Assembly: GCA_035291545.1 (NCBI GenBank)
Contig: DATDRW010000098.1
Location: 1 to 30,036 of the forward strand
Direction: 5' to 3'
Source: UBA11373 sp035291545
GTDB taxonomy: Bacteria; Actinomycetota; Acidimicrobiia; Spongiisociales; UBA11373
Length of the DNA stretch: 30,036 nucleotides
Under the pieces are notes generated by a model. It made no database searches. It had not been told where the DNA came from and saw only the letters and a list, made by a program, of their open reading frames with translations. The position numbers were made by a program, and so were the translations under genes. Positions 14,992 to 23,234 of the stretch are shown here, piece by piece (position 1 is the stretch's first letter; each line of letters begins with the position of its first letter).

Positions 14992-15676
14992 CGTCGCCGA
15001 GCGCTTCGAGCGCCCGCCGCGCCGCCACCTGCTGCGCCCGCTTCTTCGACGTCCCACCGCCCGTCCCCACCACGTTGCCGTCGACGACGACGGTCGCCTT
15101 GAAGGTGCGCTCGTGGTCGGGACCCGAGCCGACGACGGCATATTCCGGCGTGGAACCGCTCTGGGCGAGCACCTCCTGGAGCCGGGTCTTGTAGTCGCGC
15201 TCACCCGGGGACTCGGCGCGGTCGGCGATGGCCCCCGACCAGTGTTCGAGCACGATCCGCCGCACCTTCTTGAAGCCCGAATCGAGATAGACCGCCCCGA
15301 TGAGCGCCTCGAGGGCATCGGCGAGGATTTGCGGCTTGTCCCTGCCCCCCGATGCGTCTTCCCCCTTCCCGAGCCGCAGCGCACCTCCCACGCCGAGGGA
15401 GGCGGCGATCCCGGCGAGCGTGGCCTCGTTGACCACCGAGGCCCGAACCATGCTCATCTCACCCTCGGTGAGGTCCCAGCGGGTGTGGAGCTCTGTGGCG
15501 ACCACCAGCCCGAGCACGGCGTCGCCGAGGAACTCGAGCCGCTCGTTGGAGACCTCGCCGGGCTCCTCGGCGGACAGCGAGCGATGGGTGAGCGCCTCGA
15601 TCAGCAGCTCCTCTCGCTCGAATTCGTGACCGAGCGCGGCGGCGACGGCCTCGGCGGTGTCGAAGGCTTCAGCCAC
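14984..15676 (-). CDS. rnc: Ribonuclease III
   Basis: RNase III cuts double-stranded RNA, including rRNA precursors. The 230-residue product has the catalytic signature NERLEFLGDAVLGL at ~44-57 and a second acidic cluster in KPQILADALEALIGAVYLDSG. A C-terminal dsRNA-binding domain ends GGTSKKRAQQVAARRALEAL. The start chosen is GTG at 15676 because GGCGGGA lies 6-7 nt upstream and the N-terminal length then fits the family. The frame extends to 15772, but that part overlaps plsX and is arginine/serine-rich. The 5' end overlaps the plsX stop by 8 bp. Confidence 0.94.
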   Translation of the reverse strand: MAEAFDTAEAVAAALGHEFEREELLIEALTHRSLSAEEPGEVSNERLEFLGDAVLGLVVATELHTRWDLTEGEMSMVRASVVNEATLAGIAASLGVGGALRLGKGEDASGGRDKPQILADALEALIGAVYLDSGFKKVRRIVLEHWSGAIADRAESPGERDYKTRLQEVLAQSGSTPEYAVVGSGPDHERTFKATVVVDGNVVGTGGGTSKKRAQQVAARRALEALGDDA

Positions 15677-16649
15677 GTAGTCCCGCCTCGATGCGGTCGA
15701 CGAGGCCGCGTTCCGCCCCCTCGCTGGCCAGGGTGAGGGCGTTGGCGATGGCGCGGCGCGTCGACGATCCATGGGCGATGACGACCGTTCCCTTCACCCC
15801 GACGAGGTGGGCGCCGCCGTACGCCTCGGGGTCGAAGCGCTCGCGCAGCGCCATCAGCTTGGGGAGGATGATGGCGGCGGCTTCCTGGACGGCGGGATCG
15901 GTCTCGGCGGCGAGACCCTCGAGCACGAACCGGCCCACGGCGCGTGCGACGCCTTCGGCGGTCTTCAGCAGCACGTTCCCGGTGAAGCCGTCGGTGACGA
16001 AAACGTCGGCGATGCCCCGTCCCAGGTCACGGCCCTCGACGTTGCCGACGAAGCGAATCGTCCGCTGTCGCATCAGGGCGTGGGCCTCTCTCTCCAGGTC
16101 GCGGCCCTTGCCCTCTTCCTCCCCGATGTTGAGCAGCCCCACGGTCGGCTCCTCGCGGCCGAGGTAGATCTCGGCCACCACCGACCCCATCACGGCGAAT
16201 TGCACGAGGTTCTCCGGCTTGACCTCGACGTTGGCGCCGGCATCGAGCACCACCGTCGGGGTACCCAGCGGGAAAATCGTGGCGATGGCGGGCCGGGACA
16301 CCCCCTTGACCCTTCCGATGACGATCGCGGCCGCCGCCATGGCGGCACCGGTCGAACCGGCCGACACCATGCCCTCAGCCTCTCCGTCGGCGACGAGGCG
16401 GGCGCACACGGTGACGGAGGCGCCCTTCTTCTCCCGGATGGCGGCCGCCGGGTCGTCGGCCATCCCGATGGTCTCGGGAGCATGCACGATCGGCAGCGTG
16501 CCGCCCACCTCGGCGAGCACACGGGAGAGGACCGGCTCATCGCCGACGAGTACGACATCCACGCCGCGGCCGACGGCGTCGAGCGCTCCGAGCACCGTTT
16601 GCTGCGGGGCGAAGTCCCCGCCCATGGCGTCGAGCGCTATGCGGGCCAT
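15669..16649 (-). CDS. plsX: Phosphate acyltransferase PlsX
   Basis: PlsX converts acyl-ACP to acyl-phosphate, the acyl donor for PlsY in phospholipid synthesis. The 326-residue protein has the N-terminal RIALDAMGGDFAP, the EKKGASV segment, VSAGSTGA, LLNIGEEEGKG, the VTDGFTGNVLLKTAEG motif and, near the C-terminus, VKGTVVIAHGSS. These are all PlsX signatures. The ATG lies 12 nt after the rpmF stop; rpmF-plsX is a classic pair. Here rnc follows directly instead of fab genes. Confidence 0.96.
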   Translation of the reverse strand: MARIALDAMGGDFAPQQTVLGALDAVGRGVDVVLVGDEPVLSRVLAEVGGTLPIVHAPETIGMADDPAAAIREKKGASVTVCARLVADGEAEGMVSAGSTGAAMAAAAIVIGRVKGVSRPAIATIFPLGTPTVVLDAGANVEVKPENLVQFAVMGSVVAEIYLGREEPTVGLLNIGEEEGKGRDLEREAHALMRQRTIRFVGNVEGRDLGRGIADVFVTDGFTGNVLLKTAEGVARAVGRFVLEGLAAETDPAVQEAAAIILPKLMALRERFDPEAYGGAHLVGVKGTVVIAHGSSTRRAIANALTLASEGAERGLVDRIEAGLRG

Positions 16650-16661
16650 GCCCTCACCCCG

Positions 16662-16835
16662 CTAGGAGGGGATGACCTCCCGGCCCTTGTACGACCCACA
16701 CGCGGCGCACACGCGGTGCGAGAGCTTGGGGGCGCCGCACTGTGGGCAGCGGTTGGAGTTGGGACTCTCGAGCTTCCACGCCGCCTTCCGCTGCCGGGTC
16801 CGGGAGCGGGACATCTTCTTCTTGGGTACCGCCAT
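16662..16835 (-). CDS. rpmF: 50S ribosomal protein L32, zinc-binding form
   Basis: The 57-residue L32 starts MAVPKKKMSRSRTRQRKAAW, the canonical N-terminus. It has two CxxC pairs (CPQC at ~30-33, CAAC at ~43-46), so it is the zinc-binding (C+) form. The start is the ATG at 16835; an upstream in-frame extension to 16931 overlaps the YceD-family gene and is rejected. It sits between the YceD gene and plsX, the common arrangement. Confidence 0.96.
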   Translation of the reverse strand: MAVPKKKMSRSRTRQRKAAWKLESPNSNRCPQCGAPKLSHRVCAACGSYKGREVIPS

Positions 16836-16854
16836 CGACAGACCCTTTCCACGA

Positions 16855-17352
16855 TCAGGTATCGAGCAAACCGCGCAAAGGCGCGAACGGAGAGTCTGGC
16901 TCCTCGTCGTGCCCCGCGCAGGAGCCGCCATTCAAGTCGGCTCCGCACACCGCGCAAAGTCCGCGGCAGTCCGGACGGCAGGCGGGAGACAGCGGAACGG
17001 CCAGGAGCACCGCATCGCGGAGGACCGGTTCCAAATCGGCGACGTCCCGGTTCAGGCGATAACCGTCGGGGTCATCGGCCACCCCCAGCGCCTCCAGCAC
17101 GTCGACGATCAGGGTTTCCCGCCACTCCTGGAGACAGCGATGGCAGGTGAGGCCGACGACGGTGGTGACCGGCCCCCGCACCACCAGGCCTCCCGAGACC
17201 GCCTCGAGCGAAAGATCGGCGGTGAGCCCGGGGCCGATGCTGGACAGCTCGAGTGCCCAGTCGACGGCAGTGTCGATCGCCACGGTGCGGCGATGGCCCG
17301 GATGGGCCAGCAGATCCGCGACCGGAAACCGGAAGTCCGACTCCCGGGTCAC
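16855..17352 (-). CDS. yceD: YceD/DUF177 family protein
   Basis: The 165-residue DUF177 (YceD) protein has the conserved TCHRCLQEW segment and the C-terminal cysteine motif CRGLCAVCGADLN, which probably binds zinc. The family is linked to 23S rRNA accumulation and almost always precedes rpmF, as here (19 bp gap). The start is GTG at 17352, two bases after the stop of the sepIVA-like gene. The exact molecular role is unsettled; the call rests on motif and synteny. Confidence 0.92.
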   Translation of the reverse strand: MTRESDFRFPVADLLAHPGHRRTVAIDTAVDWALELSSIGPGLTADLSLEAVSGGLVVRGPVTTVVGLTCHRCLQEWRETLIVDVLEALGVADDPDGYRLNRDVADLEPVLRDAVLLAVPLSPACRPDCRGLCAVCGADLNGGSCAGHDEEPDSPFAPLRGLLDT

Positions 17353-17354
17353 CG

Positions 17355-17876
17355 TCAGGGCTCCTCGGATCGACTTCTCGCCTGATGGAGCTCGGCGCGG
17401 AATCGCCGCACCTGCCCGAGCAGGTCGGAGAGCACGGTCTCGGTGGACTCGAACGCCTGCTCGCTGTAGTCCTCGGCCTCGAGCCGGATCCGCGTCGCCT
17501 CAGCCTCGGCGCGCCGCACCAGCACGTTCGCTTCGTCGACGGCTTCCTTGACGATGTACGACTCCGTCACGAGCTCGTCGGACCGCTCGCGCGCCCGCTC
17601 CAGCATCTCCCGTGCCTTCTCATTAGTACGCGCCACGAACCCCTCTCGCTCCCGCACCATCCAGCGTGCCGCTCGCATCTCTTCGGGGAGGTCGTCGCGG
17701 AGCCGGTACAGCATGTCGAGAAGGCGCTCACGATCGAGCATCACGTTCCCCGAAAGCGGGACCGTGCGAGCACCCTCGACGGCGATGATCAGCCCGTCGA
17801 CCAGTTCGAGCAGCTCGCCGGTGGTGGCCGGCACCGGCATCTCATCCTGCTGCTCCAAGTTGAGCTCGTCGTTCAT
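17355..17876 (-). CDS. sepIVA: SepIVA/DivIVA-like coiled-coil protein
   Basis: The 173-residue protein has no signal or membrane helix. It is mainly helical with a long charged region (~55-155) rich in Glu, Arg and Ala (LERARERSDELV, VRRAEAEATRIRLEAEDYSE). This is the pattern of DivIVA-like septum proteins and of F0-b-type coiled coils. In mycobacteria the cell-division protein SepIVA is encoded next to the DUF177 gene and rnc, the same neighbourhood as here, and that is the main basis for the name. The ATG overlaps the coaD stop (ATGA). It could be another coiled-coil protein, so the symbol is tentative. Confidence 0.7.
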   Translation of the reverse strand: MNDELNLEQQDEMPVPATTGELLELVDGLIIAVEGARTVPLSGNVMLDRERLLDMLYRLRDDLPEEMRAARWMVREREGFVARTNEKAREMLERARERSDELVTESYIVKEAVDEANVLVRRAEAEATRIRLEAEDYSEQAFESTETVLSDLLGQVRRFRAELHQARSRSEEP

Positions 17877-18346
17877 GAGCCTTTCCTCTCGGCAAGCGCC
17901 CGGGCCACGACCTTGGGTACCAGCTCGTCCACCGAACCGCCGAGCGCGGAGACCTCCTTGACCAGCGAGGAGGACAGGTACCCCCACTCCGGCTTGGTGG
18001 CGACGAACATGGTCACGATGCCGGAGAGGTGCCGGTTCATCTGAGACAACTGGATCTCGTTGTCGAAGTCGGTCATCGCCCGCAGGCCCTTCACGACCAC
18101 GTCGGCGCCCATGACGGCGGCGAAGTCGACGAGGAGGCCGTCGAAGCCGGCGACCTCGACGTTGTCCCAGGGGCAGCACTCCTCGAGCATGGCGCTGCGC
18201 TCCTCCATGGTGAACATCGGCTTCTTGGAGGGGTTGGCAACCACGGCGACGACGACGCGGTCGAAAATCGAGGCACAGCGGGAGACGACATCGATGTGGC
18301 CGTTGGTCGGCGGATCGAAACTACCGGGAACCAGGGCCGTGATCAC
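17873..18346 (-). CDS. coaD: Phosphopantetheine adenylyltransferase
   Basis: CoaD (PPAT) transfers AMP from ATP to 4'-phosphopantetheine to form dephospho-CoA. The 157-residue product has the nucleotidyltransferase motif PGSFDPPTNGH (TNGH at ~14-17), KGLRAMTDFDNE in the middle, and WGYLSSSLVKE, equivalent to the ISSTxV motif. The GTG start at 18346 overlaps the rsmD stop (GTGA) and has a GGAGGA-type ribosome site a few nt upstream. The longer frame to 18400 lies in rsmD and is rejected. The order recG-rsmD-coaD is widespread. Confidence 0.95.
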   Translation of the reverse strand: MITALVPGSFDPPTNGHIDVVSRCASIFDRVVVAVVANPSKKPMFTMEERSAMLEECCPWDNVEVAGFDGLLVDFAAVMGADVVVKGLRAMTDFDNEIQLSQMNRHLSGIVTMFVATKPEWGYLSSSLVKEVSALGGSVDELVPKVVARALAERKGS

Positions 18347-18885
18347 CGCTCCTCCTTCACCAGCCGCGTGATCTCTGCGTCGCCGTAGCGGCGCTGCCAT
18401 TCCAGCACCAATCCCGGTGGTGGAACCGGCACACCGCTCCCGGCCCTGCGGTGCACGACAACCACCGCTCCCGCGGCGAGCCGGTGCATCAGCAGGCCGA
18501 GCACCTGTTCCACTGACGGTAGTGGTAGCGCGTACGGAGGGTCAACGAATGCGAGATCGACCTTCGGACCGGGACGCTCCAGGTACACCTCCACCTTCGC
18601 AGCCACCACCTCCCCGGCCAGGCCGACATTGACCAGGTTGTCGGCGAGTACGGCGCGAGCCTCCCGCCCCCATTCGACGAAGGTAGCCGCCGCCGCCCCA
18701 CGGCTGAGCGCCTCGAGACCGAGGGAACCCGACCCGGCGTAGAGGTCGAGGACGACGGCGCCGCCGACGACGTCACCGAGCGCCGAGAACAACGCCTCTT
18801 TCGCTCGATCCATCATCGGGCGCGTGTCGAGGCCCCGCGGCGCTTTGAGCCGCCGACCCCGGGCGGTGCCGGCGATGATCCTCAT
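18343..18885 (-). CDS. rsmD: 16S rRNA m2G966 methyltransferase RsmD
   Basis: RsmD methylates G966 of 16S rRNA in the assembled 30S subunit. The 180-residue protein starts MRIIAGTARGRRLKAP, the family N-terminus. It has TRPMMDRAKEALFS, the SAM-binding motif LDLYAGSGSLGLEALSRGA and the catalytic-type DPPY at ~115-118. The ATG at 18885 overlaps the recG stop (ATGA). A second Met five codons upstream (18900) is rejected because MRIIAG is the conserved start. Confidence 0.95.
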   Translation of the reverse strand: MRIIAGTARGRRLKAPRGLDTRPMMDRAKEALFSALGDVVGGAVVLDLYAGSGSLGLEALSRGAAAATFVEWGREARAVLADNLVNVGLAGEVVAAKVEVYLERPGPKVDLAFVDPPYALPLPSVEQVLGLLMHRLAAGAVVVVHRRAGSGVPVPPPGLVLEWQRRYGDAEITRLVKEER

Positions 18886-20963
18886 GAGATGAACAGCCAC
18901 TCCTCGGACCCGCCGAGGAGGGCATTGGTCTCGTCGGCGAGAGCGCGATGACGGGCGAGGTCGGGGTCTGCGGCCACCAGGGCGAACGCCTCGCGGCGCG
19001 CCTCGACGAGGATGTCGATGTCACGCAGGATGTCGGCGATCCTCAGGTCGGCCATCCCGGCCTGACGGGCGCCGAAGACGGTCCCCTGACCCCGGATCCG
19101 CAGATCCTCCTCGGCGAGACGGAACCCGTCGGTGGTCGAGACCATTGCCCCCAGCCGGGCCTCCGCCTCCGGCGTGGTCGGGGCGGCGACGAGAAAACAG
19201 CGTGACGGGTGCTCGCTGCGGCCCACGCGCCCCCGCAACTGGTGCAGCTGGCTCATGCCGAATCGGTCGGCATCCTCGACGACCATCACGGTGGCGTTGG
19301 GGATGTCGATGCCCACCTCGATGACCGTCGTCGCCACGAGGACGTCGATCTCGCCTGCCCGCATGCGGCCCATGACATCCTCCTTGTCTGCGGATCGCAT
19401 CTGGCCGTGGATGAGACCTACCCGAAGGTCGGAGAACACGCCCGACAACCGCTCGTACTCGGCGGTGGCCGAGGCGGCCTGGAGCTTCTCCGAGTCCTCG
19501 ACGAGCGGGCACACCACGAATGCCTGCCGTCCGGCGGCCGCCTCCGCCCGGATGAGGTCGTACGCCTTCCGCTCCTCGGGCGATCCGGGAGCGACCAGCG
19601 CGGTCTTCACCGGGATGCGTCCCCGCGGCATCTCATCGAGCACGGTGACGTCGAGGTCCCCGTACAGCGTCATCGACAGAGTGCGTGGAATCGGTGTCGC
19701 CGTCATGATGAGCAGGTCGGGCTCCGGCCCCTCCGCCTTCTCCTTGAGCCGGACACGCTGGTGGACGCCGAAGCGATGCTGCTCGTCGACCACGGCCACA
19801 CCGAGCCGGGCAAAGTGCACGCCCTCCTGGATGAGGGCATGAGTGCCCACGACGATGTCGACGGTTCCCGCCGCCACCGCGGCGAGCACCTGCTCGCGCC
19901 CCGGAGACGACCCGGTGAGTATCGCCATGCGCACCCCGACGAGGGCGCCGAGTGGCGCCAGCCCAAGGAAATGTTGCTCGGCGAGCACCTCGGTGGGCGC
20001 CATCACCGCCCCCTGGTATCCGCCCTGCACCGCGGTGAGCAGAGCCGCCATCGCCACCACGGTCTTTCCCGACCCGACTTCACCCTGGAGCAGCCGGTGC
20101 ATCGGGTGTGGAGATCGCAGGTCGGATCCGATCTCATCTATGGCCCGCCGCTGCGCTCCGGTGATCACGAACGGAAGGCTCTCCGCGAAGGCCTCGACGA
20201 GTCCGGCGTCGGCGGTGTGGGCGATCCCCTCGGCCGCAGTGACCTGGCGGTGCTTGCGCACCGCCAAAGCAAGCTCGAGTCGAAACAGCTCGTCGAAGAC
20301 GAGACGGAGGCGGGCGGGGGCGACGGCCGCCATCTCCGCCGGGAAGTGGATGTCGCCGATCGCAGTGTCCCGCGGGACCAGGCGGAGGCGATCCACCATC
20401 TCGATCGGGAGCGGGTCGGGGACGGGCCGGGCGGTGAGAAGCGCGTTGTGGATGGCCCGCCGCAGGTACCCGGGACCTATCCCTCCGACGGTACCGTGAA
20501 CCGGCATCACCCGTCCGGTGATCAGCGACTCCGCGGAACGATCGAGGATGTCGGCGTCGGGACTCTGCATCTGCAGCCGGCCCCGGTACCGCTCCACCTT
20601 GCCCGACAGCGCCACCTCGACCCCTTCGGAAAGCTGGCGCTCGCGAAACGCCTGGTTGAACCACACTGCGTGGACCATCCCGGCACCATCGTCGACCGTG
20701 GCCTCGACGATGGTGAGGTTCTTCCGGGGCCGTCGCAGCGACACCTTTTTCACCGTGCCGATGACGGTCACCTCTTCGCCGAGCGGGAGCTCGGTCAGCG
20801 GCACCGTCTTCGATCGGTCGACGTAGCGGCGGGGAACGGAGAGCAGCAGGTCGGCGACGGTCCGGACTCCCGCCTTGCGCAGGTCGGCTCCTCGTTTGCC
20901 GCTCAGCCCCGGAACCCGCTCGATGTCGACCGCCGCCAGGTAGGCGAGACTGCGGCCGGTCAT
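18882..20963 (-). CDS. recG: ATP-dependent DNA helicase RecG
   Basis: RecG reverses stalled replication forks and branch-migrates Holliday junctions. The 693-residue product has normal length. It has an N-terminal OB-fold wedge domain (IGTVKKVSLRRPRKNLTIVEA), Walker A GEVGSGKT at ~294-301, DEQH box at ~393-396 (VVDEQHRFGVHQR), MTATPIPRT, and the C-terminal helicase motifs GRVGRSEHPSRCFL and EEDLRIRGQGTVFGARQAG. All motifs look intact. The ATG overlaps the fakA stop (ATGA). Confidence 0.96.
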   Translation of the reverse strand: MTGRSLAYLAAVDIERVPGLSGKRGADLRKAGVRTVADLLLSVPRRYVDRSKTVPLTELPLGEEVTVIGTVKKVSLRRPRKNLTIVEATVDDGAGMVHAVWFNQAFRERQLSEGVEVALSGKVERYRGRLQMQSPDADILDRSAESLITGRVMPVHGTVGGIGPGYLRRAIHNALLTARPVPDPLPIEMVDRLRLVPRDTAIGDIHFPAEMAAVAPARLRLVFDELFRLELALAVRKHRQVTAAEGIAHTADAGLVEAFAESLPFVITGAQRRAIDEIGSDLRSPHPMHRLLQGEVGSGKTVVAMAALLTAVQGGYQGAVMAPTEVLAEQHFLGLAPLGALVGVRMAILTGSSPGREQVLAAVAAGTVDIVVGTHALIQEGVHFARLGVAVVDEQHRFGVHQRVRLKEKAEGPEPDLLIMTATPIPRTLSMTLYGDLDVTVLDEMPRGRIPVKTALVAPGSPEERKAYDLIRAEAAAGRQAFVVCPLVEDSEKLQAASATAEYERLSGVFSDLRVGLIHGQMRSADKEDVMGRMRAGEIDVLVATTVIEVGIDIPNATVMVVEDADRFGMSQLHQLRGRVGRSEHPSRCFLVAAPTTPEAEARLGAMVSTTDGFRLAEEDLRIRGQGTVFGARQAGMADLRIADILRDIDILVEARREAFALVAADPDLARHRALADETNALLGGSEEWLFIS

Positions 20964-22600
20964 TCGACTCCGAACAGGTATGGATAGAGCGGCTGACCAC
21001 CGGCGACGACGCTGACGGCGACGTCGTGCTCCGCAGCGAGATGCCCGGTGATCTCAGCGGTGACGACCTCGTCGGCTTCGCTTCCGGTGAACACCGTCAC
21101 CACCTCGGCGGTGCCGTTCACCAGGGAGCCGAGGACGCCGACGGCGGCGGCGGCAGTGGTCGGTGCAATCACCGAGACCTCCCCGTTCACGATCCCGAGC
21201 CAATCACCCCCGCGGATCGTCCCCACCGGCGTCACCGCGTCGCGCACCGCCCTGGTCACCTCACCCCAGCCGCAGGCCGCCGCCGCCGCCCGCATCGCCT
21301 CCACGCTGTGGGTGGGTTCGTTCCCGGGCATGAATGCGAGCATCGCCGCCAGACCCTCCGGGATCGACCGGGTGGGCACCACGTGCACGGTCTTCGTGGT
21401 GAGCGCATCCAGCTGCTCGGCGACCGGAATGATGTTCTTGTTGTTCGGGAGCAGGATCACGGTGTCCGCGAAGACGTCCTCGACGACGCCGAGCACGTCA
21501 CGCACCGAGGGGTTCATCGTCTGGCCACCGACCACCACACCCTGCACTCCGGCGTCACGGAATAGCGCGACGATGCCCGCACCCACCGCCACGGCGACGA
21601 CACCGACCGGGCTCTCGGCAAAGCCGGGCAGCGGCTCGAAGGCCCGCTCCCGGTGGTGGGTCTCGTCGGCGGCCTGTTCCAGCAGATCGGTGACCTTGAT
21701 CCGTTCGGGACGACCCACGGCGATACCCGCCTCGATCGCCGGCCCGATGCCATCGGTGTGGATGTGGCAGTTCCACACACCGCCGTCGCCCACGACGACG
21801 ATCGAGTCGCCGAACGCCGCCCAGGCGGTCCGGAGCCGGTCCCCGGCTGAGGTATCGTCGGAACGGAGCAGGTACATCACCTCGTAGCGCAGGCGCGAGA
21901 CGTCGCTCGCGTCGTCCGGCGCACCCGGAACGAGTTGGACCGCAGCGGCGCGGAAGATCGCCTCGGGCAGGGCCACCTCCTCCCCCGTCACCTCCTCGAG
22001 GAAGGCGACGAGCAGGAGCAGGAACCCGGCTCCGCCGGCATCGACCACCCCAGCCTCCTTGAGCACCGGGAGGAGCTCCGGGGTCTCGGCGAGCGCCTGT
22101 TCGGCACGGCGATACACCCGGAGCAGCAGGTCGGCGAGATCCTCCCCGGCCCGGGTGTCGCTGCCGGCGGCCGCCTCAGCAGCCTCCCGCAGGACCGTGA
22201 GGATCGTCCCCTCGACCGGCCTCCCCACCGCCTTGTAGGCCGCCGTCGAGGCGCGGTCGAGGGCGTCGACGATTTGATCGGCCCCCACGGTCGGTTCGTC
22301 GCGGAAGGCGTCGGCGAGGCCGCGCAGGATCTGGGACAGGATGATGCCGCTGTTTCCCTGGGCCCCCATCAGTGAGCCGTGGGCGATCGCCGTCGCCACC
22401 TGGTCCATGCTCTCGGCCCCATCGGTGGCGGCGACCACCGCTTCCACCGTGAGGGTCATGTTGGTTCCGGTGTCGCCGTCCGGAACCGGGTACACGTTGA
22501 GCCGGTTCAGCGCCTCGCGGTATTGACGGAGTCGGTCGAGATAGCGCTGAAGCACCTGCTTGAGGTCTTGTGCCTTCAGCAGAAGACGCCGCGTGGTCAC
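20960..22600 (-). CDS. fakA: DhaL-domain fatty acid kinase-like protein FakA (DAK2/YloV)
   Basis: FakA phosphorylates fatty acids held by FakB carriers. The 546-residue protein has an N-terminal DhaL/DAK2 ATP-binding domain with NVYPVPDGDTGTNM (~35-48; the Asp residues chelate Mg) and HGSLMGAQGNSGIILSQ. A DAGGAGFL segment follows, then a C-terminal domain with VGVVAVAVGAGI and ILLPNNKNII, as in YloV/FakA. No fakB is in the window. The start is GTG at 22600 with no Shine-Dalgarno, and TATACT ends 7 nt upstream, so the mRNA is probably leaderless. It is the first gene of the long minus-strand cluster running to 7891; fakA-recG and the divergent rpmB are conserved neighbours. Confidence 0.93.
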   Translation of the reverse strand: MTTRRLLLKAQDLKQVLQRYLDRLRQYREALNRLNVYPVPDGDTGTNMTLTVEAVVAATDGAESMDQVATAIAHGSLMGAQGNSGIILSQILRGLADAFRDEPTVGADQIVDALDRASTAAYKAVGRPVEGTILTVLREAAEAAAGSDTRAGEDLADLLLRVYRRAEQALAETPELLPVLKEAGVVDAGGAGFLLLLVAFLEEVTGEEVALPEAIFRAAAVQLVPGAPDDASDVSRLRYEVMYLLRSDDTSAGDRLRTAWAAFGDSIVVVGDGGVWNCHIHTDGIGPAIEAGIAVGRPERIKVTDLLEQAADETHHRERAFEPLPGFAESPVGVVAVAVGAGIVALFRDAGVQGVVVGGQTMNPSVRDVLGVVEDVFADTVILLPNNKNIIPVAEQLDALTTKTVHVVPTRSIPEGLAAMLAFMPGNEPTHSVEAMRAAAAACGWGEVTRAVRDAVTPVGTIRGGDWLGIVNGEVSVIAPTTAAAAVGVLGSLVNGTAEVVTVFTGSEADEVVTAEITGHLAAEHDVAVSVVAGGQPLYPYLFGVE

Positions 22601-22607
22601 GACGGCG

Positions 22608-22613
22608 AGTATA
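22608..22613 (-). promoter_or_regulatory. Leaderless -10 box for fakA
   Basis: TATACT on the minus strand is close to the TATAAT consensus and ends 7 nt before the GTG start, so transcription should begin at or beside the start codon. The 15 nt upstream of the GTG hold no Shine-Dalgarno. No clear -35 is seen at about 17-nt spacing. This is the best promoter match in the window. Confidence 0.6.
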
Positions 22614-22644
22614 CGAACCGGCGTCTGGCGTCCCCGGTGGAGGC

Positions 22645-22675
22645 TGGTATCCTCCGGCGCCGTTCTCGAGGAGGA
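22645..22675 (+). promoter_or_regulatory. Candidate rpmB extended -10 and Shine-Dalgarno
   Basis: TGGTATCCT at 22645-22653 fits TGnTANNNT. GAGGAGGA at 22668-22675 is a good ribosome site 8 nt before the GTG at 22684. The divergent fakA -10 is only ~35 bp away, so the two promoters share an 83-bp gap and may influence each other. Confidence 0.5.
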
Positions 22676-22683
22676 TTCACTCC

Positions 22684-22872
22684 GTGTCGTTCCGGTGCGA
22701 GATCTGCGGCAAGGAGCCGTGGGTCGGCAAGCAAGTCTCGTTCTCGCACAAGCGCTCCAGCAGGCGCTGGTTGCCGAACATCCAGCGGGTGCGCATCAAG
22801 CACGGCAGCAACTCGCGCCGCGCCCACGTCTGCGTTTCCTGCATCAAGGCCGGCAAGGTCGAGAAGGCCTAG
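22684..22872 (+). CDS. rpmB: 50S ribosomal protein L28, zinc-binding form
   Basis: The 62-residue L28 starts SFRCEICGK and continues HKRSSRRWLPNIQRVR. Two CxxC pairs are visible (Cys5/8 and Cys50/53), so this is the zinc-binding form. The GTG start is chosen because the conserved N-terminus begins there and a strong Shine-Dalgarno precedes it. It is divergent from fakA, a common arrangement, and is followed after 5 nt by a cold-shock-like gene. Confidence 0.96.
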   Translation: MSFRCEICGKEPWVGKQVSFSHKRSSRRWLPNIQRVRIKHGSNSRRAHVCVSCIKAGKVEKA

Positions 22873-22877
22873 CGAGC

Positions 22878-23093
22878 ATGGCCCAGGGTGTCGTCAAGGT
22901 GTACGACCCCACGACCGGGGTCGGGATCGTCGTCTTGGATGCGGACCGCTCCGAAGTCCTGCTCCGCCCCGGCAGCCTCGAGGGAAGCCTCTTCCGCACC
23001 CTCCGCCAGGGACAGCGGATCGTGTTCGAGGTCGAAGTGACCGACGGCACGTCGTTCGCCCAATCGGTCCGGTTCGGTTCCGACGGGTACTAG
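22878..23093 (+). CDS. Degenerate cold-shock-domain-like small protein
   Basis: The 71-residue protein (AQGVVKVYDPTTGVGIV...) has the size, beta-strand spacing and opening GVVKVYDPTTGVG of a cold-shock domain, where CspA-type proteins read G-x-VKWFNxxKGFGFI. The RNA-binding aromatic residues of RNP1 are absent (GVGIVVLD), so nucleic-acid binding may be weak or changed. The middle (LRPGSLEGSLFRTLRQGQRIVFEVEVTDG) matches the part of the fold where Csp proteins read GQxVEFEVxxGxKGPxA. It starts 5 nt after rpmB and is probably cotranscribed. It could be a distinct OB-fold family. Confidence 0.65.
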   Translation: MAQGVVKVYDPTTGVGIVVLDADRSEVLLRPGSLEGSLFRTLRQGQRIVFEVEVTDGTSFAQSVRFGSDGY

Positions 23094-23234
23094 GCGCTCT
23101 TCGACCGCAGGATCCCCTCGAAGGGCCGTCCCGACCTCATCGCTGCGCAGCGCGTTCTCGATGAAGGCCTCGAACGACGCCGCGGTGACCGGGTAGAGGA
23201 GCGACGGCGCGTCCTCGAGCCGGTAAGGGGGGTA
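23094..23234 (-). pseudogene. Possible gene remnant with coding-like composition, no start codon
   Basis: On the minus strand the frame following the TGA at 23237-23235 reads YPPYRLEDAPSLLYPV then TAASFEAFIENALRSD, EVGTALRGDPAVEERL. It has mostly G or C in third codon positions and a natural amino-acid mix. There is no ATG, GTG or TTG near the beginning, and the frame runs without a stop into the antisense of the cold-shock-like gene. The competing frames are arginine-rich. It may be a decayed or truncated gene tail, or chance. I recognise no family. Confidence 0.25.
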
